DNA of 17,474 nucleotides from positions 1 through 17,474 of the forward strand of contig CAZCLD010000026.1 of assembly GCA_964499425.1 (NCBI GenBank), written 5' to 3'. The position numbers were made by a program, and so were the translations under genes. This document shows, piece by piece, positions 1 to 9,200 of the stretch (position 1 is its first letter; each line of letters opens with the position of its first letter). The notes under the pieces are model-generated. The model saw only the letters and a list, made by a program, of their open reading frames with translations. It was not told where the DNA came from and ran no database searches. The DNA is from JAQBYK01 sp964499425 (GTDB lineage: Bacteria > Patescibacteriota > Gracilibacteria > UBA1369 > LOWO2-01-FULL-3).

Positions 1-939
1 AGCTACCCCGAAAAAAATCAAATAGAAGAAGTTATCGGAGATATCCAAGACAAAGAACTCATTGAAAAGTGCATGAAAGATATAGACGTCGTAGTCCACT
101 GTGCAGCAGCTCTACCACTTTATTCAAAAGATGAAATTTTTAAAACCGACGTCGACGGAACAAATAATCTTCTAGAAGCTGCAAACAAGCACAAAGACAC
201 AAGATTCATCCATATATCTTCAACCGCAGTTTATGGGATACCAGATCATCACCCTGTATACGAAAATGATAAGCTGGAGGGAGTTGGACCATACGGAGAA
301 GCAAAAATCTTGGCCGAAAAAGCATGTGAAGAATATCGAGAAAAGGGCATGTGCATGACAATTCTCAGACCCAAAACATTCATTGGCCCCGAACGATTAG
401 GAGTATTTGCAATGCTATATGATTGGGCACTTTCAGGAGCCAACTTTCCCATGATCGGAAATGGAAAAAACCAATATCAATTACTGGATGTCGAAGATCT
501 TTGCGAAGCTATCTACCTTAGCGCAAACAAAGAAAACCCAATTGTAAACGATACTTTCAATGTTGCAGCCAAAGAATTCCAAACCATGAAACAAGATTAT
601 CAGGCCATCTTAGACAAAGCCGGAAAAGGCAAAAGGATAGTTTGTTTACCTGAGAAACCAACAATTTGGACATTAAAATTACTCGAGAAACTAAGACTCT
701 CCCCCCTTTATAAATGGGTTTATGAAACTGCTTCAAAAGACTCGTACATTTCAATAGAAAAAGCAGAAAAGAAACTGGGATATCACCCAAAATTTTCAAA
801 TCAAGACGCTCTACTTAGGAACTTTGACTGGTACATTAACAATCAAAGCAATTTTCGCGAACACTCCGGAATAAGTCACCGAGTACCTTGGAAGCAAGGA
901 GCCCTAAGAATAGCAAAGAGAGCGTTTAAACTATTTTAA
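1..939 (+). CDS. NAD-dependent sugar epimerase/dehydratase (extended SDR family), 5'-truncated by window edge
   Basis: The reading frame is open from base 1 to a TAA at 937-939 and gives 312 residues. The Met codon at 73 is internal, because the frame runs upstream without a stop and encodes the end of a Rossmann unit. The N-terminal nucleotide-binding glycine motif must lie outside the window. Visible extended-SDR landmarks are the strand DVVVHCAA, the catalytic-site region HISSTAVYG and the YxxxK dyad in GPYGEAK (about residues 98 and 102 of the visible part), followed by LRPKTFIGPERLG. Family members epimerise, dehydrate or reduce NDP-sugars in the cytoplasm using NAD(P). The exact substrate cannot be read from the sequence. 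The next gene begins on the base after the stop codon, so this is an early gene of a surface-glycan operon. Family assignment is firm; the reaction is not. Confidence 0.9.
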   Translation, partial: SYPEKNQIEEVIGDIQDKELIEKCMKDIDVVVHCAAALPLYSKDEIFKTDVDGTNNLLEAANKHKDTRFIHISSTAVYGIPDHHPVYENDKLEGVGPYGEAKILAEKACEEYREKGMCMTILRPKTFIGPERLGVFAMLYDWALSGANFPMIGNGKNQYQLLDVEDLCEAIYLSANKENPIVNDTFNVAAKEFQTMKQDYQAILDKAGKGKRIVCLPEKPTIWTLKLLEKLRLSPLYKWVYETASKDSYISIEKAEKKLGYHPKFSNQDALLRNFDWYINNQSNFREHSGISHRVPWKQGALRIAKRAFKLF

Positions 940-1878
940 ATGAATCTAGCTATCCTCATTCCAGCATTAAACGAAGAAAAGACCATCGGTCAGGTAATTG
1001 AATCTATCCCTAAAAGTCTAAACGCAAAAATCATTATCGTAGATGATGGTTCTACAGACAAAACCTCCAAAATAGCTAAATCAAAAGGAGCAATTATAGT
1101 AAAACATTTCAAAAACAAGGGCCTCGGGAAAGCCTTTCAAAACGGATTGGACAAAGCGCTCGAAATAAAAGCAGATATTCTTGTTACCATCGATGCTGAT
1201 GGACAATTCGACACGGCAGAGATCCCAAAACTAATAAAGCCCGTCAAAGAAGGCAAAGCAGATCTAGCAACAGGAAGCAGATTTCTCAACAAATCGCCCA
1301 AAAACATGCCTTGGATAAAAAAATGGGGTAACCGCCGACTAGCTGGAATAATTTCCTGGGCCACAGGACAAAAAATTCATGATGTCAGCTGCGGTTTTCG
1401 TGCATATGGCTCAGAGGCAATGCTAAACCTAAATGTGTTTGGGAAATTCACATATACACAAGAAACAATTTTAGACTTGGCATACAAAGGCTTAAATATA
1501 GTCGAAGTACCTGTAACAGTGCAGTACTTCAAAGATCGCAACTCACGCATAGCAAGCAGCATACCTGCTTACGCATACAAATCTGCCAAAATTATATTTA
1601 AGTCCATTAAAAACTATCGCCCTCTCAAATTTTTTGGATGGAGCGGAATCATCATATTTTTGGCAGGATTTGCGCTAGACATTTTTGTATTAAAACATTT
1701 TCTGGAAGTAGGAACATTCTCACCTTACAAGATAATCGGCTTCATGGGAGCATTCCTAAATTCTGTTGGAATTATGATATTTTTCATAGGAATTCTGGCC
1801 GACCTCATAGACAAAACCAGGCTCACACAAGAAAAAATCCTCTACTTTGAAAAACTTCGTCGCTATGAAGAAAAATAA
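940..1878 (+). CDS. Membrane-anchored family 2 glycosyltransferase (polyprenyl-phosphate sugar synthase type)
   Basis: This 312-residue protein starts at an ATG directly abutting the previous TAA, with no Shine-Dalgarno. The N-terminal GT-A domain shows LIPALNEEKTI (7-17), VDDGSTD (34-40), the metal-binding DAD in TIDADGQF (85-87) and TGSRF (111-115). It ends with two hydrophobic segments (about 232-254 and 264-290) and a short basic tail. This architecture is that of DPM1/GtrB-like enzymes, which move a sugar from a nucleotide donor to polyprenyl phosphate on the inner face of the membrane. The lipid-linked sugar would then be flipped and used by GT-C enzymes, and candidates for both steps are encoded downstream (2923-3828 and 4619-6196). 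Sugar specificity is unknown. The family is secure; the lipid acceptor is inferred from the architecture. Confidence 0.9.
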   Translation: MNLAILIPALNEEKTIGQVIESIPKSLNAKIIIVDDGSTDKTSKIAKSKGAIIVKHFKNKGLGKAFQNGLDKALEIKADILVTIDADGQFDTAEIPKLIKPVKEGKADLATGSRFLNKSPKNMPWIKKWGNRRLAGIISWATGQKIHDVSCGFRAYGSEAMLNLNVFGKFTYTQETILDLAYKGLNIVEVPVTVQYFKDRNSRIASSIPAYAYKSAKIIFKSIKNYRPLKFFGWSGIIIFLAGFALDIFVLKHFLEVGTFSPYKIIGFMGAFLNSVGIMIFFIGILADLIDKTRLTQEKILYFEKLRRYEEK

Positions 1879-2926
1879 AATACACGTCATCATCGGGACT
1901 AAGGCCCAGCTCATCAAAATGGCACCAGTGATGATTGAATTGCAAAATCGCAAAATCCCTTACAACTTCGTATTCACAGGCCAACACAAGGAAACCATCG
2001 ATGAACTCCAAAAAGATTTTGGCATAAAAGAACCCGACGTAATTCTCCACAACGGAAAAGATATTGTGAAAATCCCTCAGATGTTTTTCTGGATAATCAA
2101 AATTCTTCTCAAAAAAAAGGATTTTCTAAACAAAGACGATATCCTTCTCACACATGGAGACACATTCTCAACTCTACTCGGAGCAATCATGGGAAAAAGA
2201 GCCAAAGCCAAGGTAGCCCACATTGAGTCTGGCCTCAGATCGGGAAAACTCCTTCACCCATTCCCAGAAGAATTAACTCGACGTCTCACTTTTCGATTAA
2301 GCGACTATTACTTCTGCCCAGGTAAGTGGGCAATCGACAACCTTCACAAACACAAAGGCAAAAAGATAAACACTCTAAGCAACACTCTCTACGATTCTCT
2401 TCAATTAATTTTGAACAAGAACTCAGGGGTCAAAATCCCAGATGAAAAATACTGCATAAGTTCAATCCACCGTTTTGAGAACATATTCAACAAAAAGCGC
2501 CTAAAGCAAATCGCAGAAATCCTAAATGATACAGCCAAAGACCTAAAGATGCTCTTTATCTTGCATCCCCCAACAAAAAACCAGCTCGAAAAATGGGATA
2601 TCAAAATGCCAAACGTAGAGTTTAGACCAAGATACAACTATACGGATTTCATCACGCTCCTAAATGGTAGCCAGTTCATAATTACCGATGGTGGCAGTAA
2701 CCAGGAAGAGGCTTATTACCTTGGCAAACCCTGCTTATTACTGCGCAAAACAACAGAAAGACAAGAGGGAATAAACAAAAACGTTTTAATATCCAAATAC
2801 AACACAAGAACTATTGAGAACTTTGTTAAAAACTACAATTACCAGAGATATCAAGGCAATCGTCTCAAAGCAAAACACTCTCCAAGCAAAATTATAGTTG
2901 ATGAATTAATCAACCTTACAAAATGA
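1865..2926 (+). CDS. UDP-N-acetylglucosamine 2-epimerase-like protein (WecB family)
   Basis: This 353-residue GT-B fold enzyme has GTKAQLIKMAPVM (11-23), the place of the usual GTRPExIKMAP, followed by GQHKE (39-43), HGDT (97-100), HIESGLRS (119-126), FPEELTRR (133-140), SSIHRFEN (199-206) and ITDGGSNQEEA (273-283). These carry the positions equivalent to the catalytic Lys, Asp, Glu and His residues of WecB. The family interconverts UDP-GlcNAc and UDP-ManNAc in the cytoplasm; some relatives hydrolyse or act on other UDP-sugars. I chose the ATG at 1865, which overlaps the previous gene by 14 nt, over an upstream TTG at 1847, because family members begin a few residues before the first strand. 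The stop TGA overlaps the next ATG (ATGA). No SD is seen. The Pro-Glu to Ala-Gln change after GT, and DGGS in place of DSGG, leave the exact substrate open. Confidence 0.88.
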   Translation: MKKNKIHVIIGTKAQLIKMAPVMIELQNRKIPYNFVFTGQHKETIDELQKDFGIKEPDVILHNGKDIVKIPQMFFWIIKILLKKKDFLNKDDILLTHGDTFSTLLGAIMGKRAKAKVAHIESGLRSGKLLHPFPEELTRRLTFRLSDYYFCPGKWAIDNLHKHKGKKINTLSNTLYDSLQLILNKNSGVKIPDEKYCISSIHRFENIFNKKRLKQIAEILNDTAKDLKMLFILHPPTKNQLEKWDIKMPNVEFRPRYNYTDFITLLNGSQFIITDGGSNQEEAYYLGKPCLLLRKTTERQEGINKNVLISKYNTRTIENFVKNYNYQRYQGNRLKAKHSPSKIIVDELINLTK

Positions 2927-3828
2927 AGAAGAAAGCAGTAAGTATCCTCATAACAATAATCATTCTAGGCTTAATTTCCTGGTATCTTTATGTAAACAGA
3001 GAGATTTTTGAGAGTATCACAGACATCAAAACAATCTATCTTCTCCCTTTATTTCTCCTGCAAATACTCATCATCTACGTTAACGGGCTTTTTTTGAAAA
3101 TCCTCGCCAAACCATTTAACATAAACCTTAAAGAACACTTCTCTCTTTCAATAGCAGCCTCTTTCTTCAATTTAATTACCCCTTTTAGAGGAGGCGCCGG
3201 TCTCAGAGCAATCTACATGAAAAAGAAGCACGACCTCAATTACAGTCATTTTATTGCCTCACTATTTGGCAACTACATGGTGATTTTCCAAGTAGCATCC
3301 ATTCTAGGGATCTTAACCTTCCTGTTTGTACCAATGCACTTGCCAATTATAATAGCCTTCACGATCCTATTCCTTGTTACTAGCGGCCTGATTATATTTC
3401 CCCGTCCTATCAAAACCAAAAATTTCATCACGAAAAGAATAAACAAGGTCCTTGAAGGCTGGAAACTAATCAAAGATCACCCCAGACTACTCAGTCAACT
3501 CACAGTATTCACAATAATTAATCTAATACTAGGAAGTATCATTAATCTAATCGTTTTCCTCGGACTAGGACTAGAAATCACATTCTTTCAAGCATTTTTC
3601 CTTTCAGTAATTACCGTACTAGCAATCTTTATAAACATTACCCCAGGATCAGTAGGCATCACTGAGGGATTCTATATGATTTCCTCGAATGTGATAGGAA
3701 TAACTCCAGCATTAAGCCTTATAATAGCTCTTACCATCCGCGCCATAAACACAATCGTCCTTCTTGCACTCGGCCCGATATGTAGTGCTCAACTCAAAAG
3801 ATCAATGCTAAAGCAAACCACGAAGTAA
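2923..3828 (+). CDS. Polytopic flippase-like membrane protein (lysylphosphatidylglycerol synthase TM region / UPF0104 family)
   Basis: This 301-residue, almost wholly hydrophobic protein has about seven or eight predicted membrane spans, beginning with SILITIIILGLISWYLY after a short KKK start. Family landmarks are LITPFRGGAGLRAIYMKK (near 88-105) and the C-terminal ITPGSVGITEGFY, which matches the PGG/S-x-G-x-x-E signature of this family. The best-studied relatives are the membrane half of MprF, which flips lysyl-phosphatidylglycerol, and archaeal AglD-type proteins in glycosylation loci. The cytosolic lysyltransferase half of MprF is absent. A role in moving a lipid-linked sugar or lipid across the membrane fits the operon but is inferred. 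The gene starts inside the ATGA overlap with the epimerase-like gene, so translation is probably coupled. Its last 21 nt overlap the 3' end of the convergent transporter gene. Confidence 0.82.
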   Translation: MKKKAVSILITIIILGLISWYLYVNREIFESITDIKTIYLLPLFLLQILIIYVNGLFLKILAKPFNINLKEHFSLSIAASFFNLITPFRGGAGLRAIYMKKKHDLNYSHFIASLFGNYMVIFQVASILGILTFLFVPMHLPIIIAFTILFLVTSGLIIFPRPIKTKNFITKRINKVLEGWKLIKDHPRLLSQLTVFTIINLILGSIINLIVFLGLGLEITFFQAFFLSVITVLAIFINITPGSVGITEGFYMISSNVIGITPALSLIIALTIRAINTIVLLALGPICSAQLKRSMLKQTTK

Positions 3829-4527
3829 GTATCCTACAAAGTAGGCAATCCCAGCCGCTGCACCTCCAATCAAAAGTGTCTCTATACCAGATCTATACCA
3901 GCTCTTTATTGAGAACTTTGACTTAACAGCACCAACAATAAACAGGGCAGTCAAAGTAGAAATACATGTAAGCAAAAACATCTGATCATTCTCAATATCA
4001 ATAAAGGCTCTAAAGGTATAACCAGTTAAAGGGATAAAACCAATTAAAAGAAAAGAAAAGAAAGTTATTGCACTTCCTCTAAGAGGTTTAACATTCTCTC
4101 TTGTCAAATTAAACTCATTACGCATCATCAAATCTACCCACGCTTCAGGATCATTAGTAATGATCTCGACCGCACGTTTTAGGTCTTTCCCTTTAAATCC
4201 ATATCCTTCCATAATTTCACGGACCTCATCTACTTCTTTTTCACGCCTAGTTTCAAGATGGTTAAATTCAATTTGCCTAATCCTCTCATGCTGTTCCAAA
4301 TCAGAAACATCGCTAAAATACTTTCCTACTGCCATGGAAAATCCATCAGCAAACAAGTTCGCAAATCCAAGAATGAGAATAATTGGTAGAGACAAAGCAG
4401 CCCCCTCAACTCCAGCAACTACAGCAAATGTCGTCACCGCTCCATCAATTCCTCCATATACAAAATTTGGCAACCAGTTGTAACCTGCGTCATGCTCAGC
4501 AATACCAAGCAAATCTTCATCCTTCAT
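3808..4527 (-). CDS. VIT1/CCC1-family iron/manganese transporter
   Basis: This 239-residue membrane protein is typical of the VIT family. It has a first span with GGIDGAVTTFAVVAG (25-39), a second with ANLFADGFSMAVGKYFSD (56-73), a long charged cytoplasmic insert rich in Glu (about 74-150; includes EKEVDEVREIMEGYGF), and three more hydrophobic spans (about 152-172, 180-202, 215-238). In characterised members the Asp of the DG motif and the Met/Gly of the second span line the transport path, and Glu residues of the insert bind metal ions. Transport is usually Fe2+ or Mn2+ out of the cytosol by proton exchange. It lies on the opposite strand to the glycan genes, with a 21-nt tail-to-tail overlap with the flippase-like gene, and is probably unrelated to them in function. 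The start is set by the leaderless promoter just upstream. Confidence 0.9.
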   Translation of the reverse strand: MKDEDLLGIAEHDAGYNWLPNFVYGGIDGAVTTFAVVAGVEGAALSLPIILILGFANLFADGFSMAVGKYFSDVSDLEQHERIRQIEFNHLETRREKEVDEVREIMEGYGFKGKDLKRAVEIITNDPEAWVDLMMRNEFNLTRENVKPLRGSAITFFSFLLIGFIPLTGYTFRAFIDIENDQMFLLTCISTLTALFIVGAVKSKFSIKSWYRSGIETLLIGGAAAGIAYFVGYLLRGLL

Positions 4528-4533
4528 GTCAAA

Positions 4534-4562
4534 ATTGTACTAAAAACTCATGCCTTTCACAA
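4534..4562 (-). promoter_or_regulatory. Predicted leaderless sigma-70 promoter of the VIT transporter gene
   Basis: Read on the minus strand, TTGTGA (4562-4557) lies 17 nt before TACAAT (4539-4534). Exactly 6 nt separate the -10 box from the ATG at 4527, so transcription is predicted to start at or next to the A of the start codon. No ribosome binding site is present. The match is good but inferred by eye. Confidence 0.55.
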
Positions 4563-4582
4563 AGAATAAAAAACAAACAGGC

Positions 4583-4612
4583 TGGCCAAAAATGTCAGAA
4601 AAACGATACAAT
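4583..4612 (+). promoter_or_regulatory. Predicted leaderless sigma-70 promoter of the GT-C glycosyltransferase gene
   Basis: TGGCCA (4583-4588) lies 18 nt before TACAAT (4607-4612), and 6 nt separate the -10 box from the ATG at 4619. The -10 hexamer and its 6-nt distance to the ATG are identical to those of the divergent transporter promoter, which supports both sites and supports 4619 as the true start. The -35 box is weaker than the -10. Confidence 0.5.
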
Positions 4613-4618
4613 GCCTAC

Positions 4619-6196
4619 ATGAAAAAAAGCAGCAAGCTTCTATTAGTCGTTTTTCTCCTAATTGCAACAACCAAAATCGCACTAAGCTTCCTCATTAGTG
4701 GACCTGTTATTTTCACAGATGAGGTTTGCGCACTTCTCCGCGCAGAACACTTCATGAAATTCTTCGAGCTTAAAGACTGTACAAGTCTAATCACATTTCC
4801 AGCTGGAGATCCCATGCCACTTTTTTCATTCATCATTTCTCCACTATATCTTTTCCTCCATGGAATTGATGCCTATTACGGAGCATTGATCATCAACTCA
4901 ATCTTCATCTCTTCTCTAGTTTACCCAATTTATCATCTCTTCAAAAAAGTAGTAAAAAAGGACTGGATAATTATTCCAGCAATTATATTAATTCTCTTTT
5001 CTGCTCCTATCCTCCTATACGAAAAACTGGTGATGACTGAGTCTCTATTCGTAGCAGTTAACGTCTGGTTCATTTATTTCTACGTCCAATCATTTGAGAA
5101 GAATAAAGTCCGCAACAAAATTATGGCAGTCATATTCTCCCTGCTCGCAACAATCACCAGGCCCTTCGGCTTCATCGTCCCCTTCTCCCTCTTAGTCAAC
5201 GAATTCTTTCAATCAAAGAAGAAAAAAAGACTATTTCCACTAATAATACTGGCAGCACTAGCAATTTTCTTTTTACTGCCACTACAAATGCCCGGCATTT
5301 GGGAAGCTATGTGGGGAAGATTCACGTCAATATTCATGGGAGGAAACGCAATCCTCTTCCTAGAAGCCATTAAAAACCAAATCAACAGCTATATAATTAC
5401 CACCTACCTGATTCCAGTAGTACTCTTCTTTTTCTTTCTTTTCAGCAAAAACAACAACTTCAAGAAAATCAAACCGTTCCTTTTAACCTTCATACTACTC
5501 AATTTTCTCGCAAGCATGCAGCATTTATTTGGCTATTTACAGCAAGAAAGTGGACTTAGCCTACTCACACGCTACATAAACATGTCAGTCGTCTACACAT
5601 TGATTTTTGGAATCATCTTCTTCTTCAAAGAAAAGAAGTTCAAATTCACAACAAAACGAATCATCATAATTGCCATACTGGTCATCCCCCTAATATTACT
5701 CAAACATTCGCCGATCAAGCACTCACTAAACATGGACATTTCTCACTATTACTACACCGGCATCGGATTCATCGAATCCAAAGGATTTTTAAGCCCTTAC
5801 TTCATCCCTGTCACTGGTCTATTCCTCATACTATTAATATTCCAAAAAAGGCGAACCCTAACCATATTATTTGTAACAGCTCTTATTATAAATTCAGTCG
5901 CAATCTTCAACTGGGAAATAGGGTTCTCACGAGAGGAATATAGCGATCGCTCCTGGGAGTATTTTGCTGACACAAATGTTAAAATCCTATTTATTCAACC
6001 CCCATATAGTCCGACACTTAGCTACGGGAAAATTCGCACACTTACTCAAAATCAGGCCGACATAACCTTTCAACCATACGTAGTGATGAACGCAGTAAAA
6101 GACTATGACTACATAATCTCAAGATCAGAGATCCCATTGAAATTTTTGGGAGTCACAAACTACCTCGAAGGAATTTATCAAGTGCATGGCGACTAA
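4619..6196 (+). CDS. GT-C type membrane glycosyltransferase (polyprenyl-phosphate-sugar dependent, PMT/ArnT-like)
   Basis: This is a 525-residue polytopic protein. It begins MKKSSKLLLVVFLLIATTK, a basic start followed by a span, then a first outer loop with the acidic pair TDEVCALLRAEHF. The acidic loop, the later VMTESLFVAVNVWF segment and 10 or more spans are typical of GT-C enzymes, which take sugar from a polyprenyl-phosphate donor outside the cytoplasm. The last 90 or so residues, after the final span, are hydrophilic and probably extracytoplasmic. The frame is open from an ATG at 4550, and ATGs at 4592 and 4619 are in frame. I prefer 4619 because the upstream segment is lysine-rich, unlike a GT-C start, and because a -10 box sits 6 nt before 4619. 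A donor could come from the GT2 enzyme at 940-1878. The acceptor is unknown; it could be a glycan, lipid or protein. Confidence 0.75.
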   Translation: MKKSSKLLLVVFLLIATTKIALSFLISGPVIFTDEVCALLRAEHFMKFFELKDCTSLITFPAGDPMPLFSFIISPLYLFLHGIDAYYGALIINSIFISSLVYPIYHLFKKVVKKDWIIIPAIILILFSAPILLYEKLVMTESLFVAVNVWFIYFYVQSFEKNKVRNKIMAVIFSLLATITRPFGFIVPFSLLVNEFFQSKKKKRLFPLIILAALAIFFLLPLQMPGIWEAMWGRFTSIFMGGNAILFLEAIKNQINSYIITTYLIPVVLFFFFLFSKNNNFKKIKPFLLTFILLNFLASMQHLFGYLQQESGLSLLTRYINMSVVYTLIFGIIFFFKEKKFKFTTKRIIIIAILVIPLILLKHSPIKHSLNMDISHYYYTGIGFIESKGFLSPYFIPVTGLFLILLIFQKRRTLTILFVTALIINSVAIFNWEIGFSREEYSDRSWEYFADTNVKILFIQPPYSPTLSYGKIRTLTQNQADITFQPYVVMNAVKDYDYIISRSEIPLKFLGVTNYLEGIYQVHGD

Positions 6197-6224
6197 CTAG
6201 GGCTTAAACAAGACCTGAAGGCAT

Positions 6225-6253
6225 TTGACGCAAAGATGTAATCTTGGTATAAG
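6225..6253 (+). promoter_or_regulatory. Near-consensus sigma-70 promoter of the threonine operon
   Basis: TTGACG (6225-6230), a 17-nt spacer and TATAAG (6248-6253), with an extended -10 TG at 6245-6246, lie in the 76-nt gap between the GT-C gene and thrA. The predicted start near 6260 leaves a leader of only about 13 nt before the ATG at 6273, with no SD and no room for a threonine attenuator peptide. The TTG in the -35 box is in frame with thrA and could be mistaken for a start codon. I see no other element in the gap and no clear terminator for the upstream gene. Confidence 0.72.
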
Positions 6254-6272
6254 AAGATCCAGCAAATATCCC

Positions 6273-9200
6273 ATGAAAATCCTAAAATTCGGGGGAACAT
6301 CCGTAGGCTCACCTGAAAGAATTCAAAAGGTAATTGAGATCATTAAGGGATACAAAAATTCTGCCGTAGTAGTATCAGCTTTTGGTGGTGTCACAGACAA
6401 ACTAATAGACGTGGGTCGTAGTGCAGCAGAGGGAAGCAAGGCATACAAAAAGATGTTTCAAGAGATAGAGAAACAGCATATCACCGCCGTCAAAAAACTC
6501 GTCAAGAATCCCGCAAAAACACTAAAAGAAGTCCGTACCACTCTTAAGGAGTTAGAAGAGGTCCTCCGCGGAATCAATTTAATAAAAGAAGTGTCCAAAC
6601 GAACACTCGATCTTGTAATGAGTTTCGGCGAAAGACTCAGCGCATACATAATTGCTCAGAGTTTGAATGCAGAATTTTTGGACTCACGCCTTCTAATAAA
6701 AACCGATGAGAATTTTGGATATGCAAAAATCCAGGTCCAAAGAAGCAACAAGAACATTCAGGAGTATTTCAAAAAACACAAAAGGCTCCAAATCATTACC
6801 GGATTCATCGCTACAACAGACTTAAATGAGACAACAACTCTAGGCCGAGGAGGATCTGACTACACAGCATCTTTTTTTGCTGCAGCTCTTAAAGCAGAGG
6901 AGATAGAGATATGGACTGATGTCGATGGAATAATGACTGCAGATCCTCGCAAAGTAAAAAAGGCCTTCTCTATACCAAACATAAGCTATCAAGAAGCGAT
7001 GGAGATGTCCCATTTTGGCGCAAAAGTGATTCATCCACCAACAATGCAACCAGCTTTAAGCCAAAAGATACCAATCCGAATTAAAAACACTTTAAATCCA
7101 TCTTTTGAAGGCTCTGTAATCAGCAAAGAAAAATGTACACGTGAACACATTGTTAAAGGCATATCCTCAATTAGCAACGTTGCTCTACTCAGGCTTGAGG
7201 GAGGAGGAATGGTTGGCGTTGCAGGGGTTGCAAAGAGGCTTTTCGAATCATTAGCAAACGAAAACATTAGCGTCATCCTTATCAGTCAAGCTTCATCAGA
7301 GCACTCAATATGTTTCGCAATAGACGAAAAACTTACTAAAAAAGCCAAAAAAGTTATTGAAGAAGAATTCTCATTAGAAATCCAGGCCAAACAAGTCCGT
7401 CCGGTTTCTATCGAAAAAGGTGTCTCAATTATTGCTATAGTTGGAGAAAATATGCGCAACACTCCCGGTGTATCTGGAAAACTCTTCCAAGCTCTGGGGA
7501 AAAATGGCGTAAACATTGTCGCAACCGCACAAGGCTCCTCGGAACTAAACATTTCAACTGTTATCTCAGAAAAGGATGAATCAAAAGCACTAAGAGCAAT
7601 CCATAATGCCTTTTTCCTCTCAGAGGTCCAATCCCTACATTTATTCATGATTGGAACTGGTCTCATAGGATCAACACTACTTAGTCAAATAGAAAAAGAA
7701 AGGAGACGACATCTAAGAGATCAACATCTCGATATAAAAATCATCGGGTTAGCAAACAGCAAAAAAATGCTCTTTGAAGAAGATGGGATCAAGCTTGAGA
7801 ACTGGCAAAGCGAACTTAAGAAATCCAAAAAAACATCAGACGTTAGAGCCTTCACTGAGGAAATGAATAATTTAAATCTACCAAATAGTGTTTTTGTAGA
7901 CTGTACTTCCTCAGAACAAGTCACAAAAGAATACCCAAAGATTCTGAAGGACAGCATTTCTATCGTTACTCCAAACAAGAAAGCCTGTTCTGCCAAAATG
8001 CAGGAGTACCTTAAACTAAGCCTTGCAGCATCAAAATCGAATGCAAAATTCCTTTTTGAAACAAATGTAGGCGCGGGACTCCCCATTCTAAGTACACTAA
8101 ACGACTTAATGAACAGTGGAGACCAAATTCTAAGAATAGAAGCTGTGCTTTCTGGAACTCTTAGCTATATCTTTAACTCATTCACAGGAGAGAAAAAGTT
8201 CAGCGAGGTAGTTAAAGAAGCCAAGGAAAAGGGCTACACAGAGCCAGATCCACGCGACGACTTGAACGGACTAGATGTAGCAAGAAAACTACTAATACTT
8301 GCACGCGAAAGTGGATACCTACTCGATCTCGACGATATCAAAGTTGAAAATCTAGTCCCCGAGAATTGTCGTAAAGCAAAAGACGTAAACGAATTTTTTG
8401 AAGAACTGGAAAAATCTGAGGATTATTTTTCTAATAAGCTAAAAGATGCTCAGGCAGAGAACAAGAAGTTGTGCTACATAGCAACTCTACATGGAAATAA
8501 GGCAAGAATACGCTTAACCGCAATCGATCAAAGCCATCCTTTCTACAATTTATCTGGCTCAGACAACATCATATCCTTTACAACCAATCGTTACTCCAGC
8601 ACACCTCTAGTCGTAAAAGGCCCCGGAGCAGGCGCACAAGTAACAGCAGCCGGTGTATTTGCAGATATTCTCAAAACATCTAATACTTCTTTTGACCGCA
8701 AGTTGATGCGCACATCCTTCTTGCAAAAAATCAAAAGCAAGAATCTGCAACTCAGCCTTATTGGCATGTCCAATATGGGCAAAACATTTTGGTCAAAACG
8801 TCTCACAAAGCTCGGATTCAAACACATTTGCTGTGACGATCTTATCGAAGACAAGCTAGGCCCAGTTTTAAAAGAAAGAGGTTACAGAGGGCTAAAAGAT
8901 GTAGCGAAATGGCTTGGACATCCGTATGAAAACCAATTCGAAGAAAATCAGAAAAAGTACATGCAATTAGAAAACACTGTAATGAAAAATATTTTCGAGG
9001 AGATAAAATCACCAAAAGAAAACATCGTTATAGACACAACTGGGAGTGTAATTTACACATCCAAAGAAAATCTCGAGAAACTAAAAAAGAATACTCTTGT
9101 TGTCTATCTCGAAAGTTCAAAGCAACACAGACAAAAAATGTATAAGAACTTCCTAAGCCATCCTAAGCCAATAATCTGGGACAGACTTTACCGCAGACTA

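Noticed and set aside
4550..4618. The ATG at 4550 (or 4592) as start of the GT-C gene
   Set aside because: The extra lysine-rich segment is unlike a GT-C N-terminus and overlaps the promoter elements of both divergent genes. The -10 box exactly 6 nt before 4619 favours the later ATG, though the longer form cannot be fully excluded.
6225..6272. A TTG start for thrA at 6225 that would add 16 residues
   Set aside because: The TTG is the first half of the TTGACG -35 box of a near-consensus promoter, the extra residues are not conserved, and the aspartokinase motif begins directly at the ATG at 6273.
7286..8086. Minus-strand open frames of about 120 codons inside thrA
   Set aside because: They lie wholly antisense to highly conserved aspartokinase/homoserine dehydrogenase sequence and show no motif or start signal.
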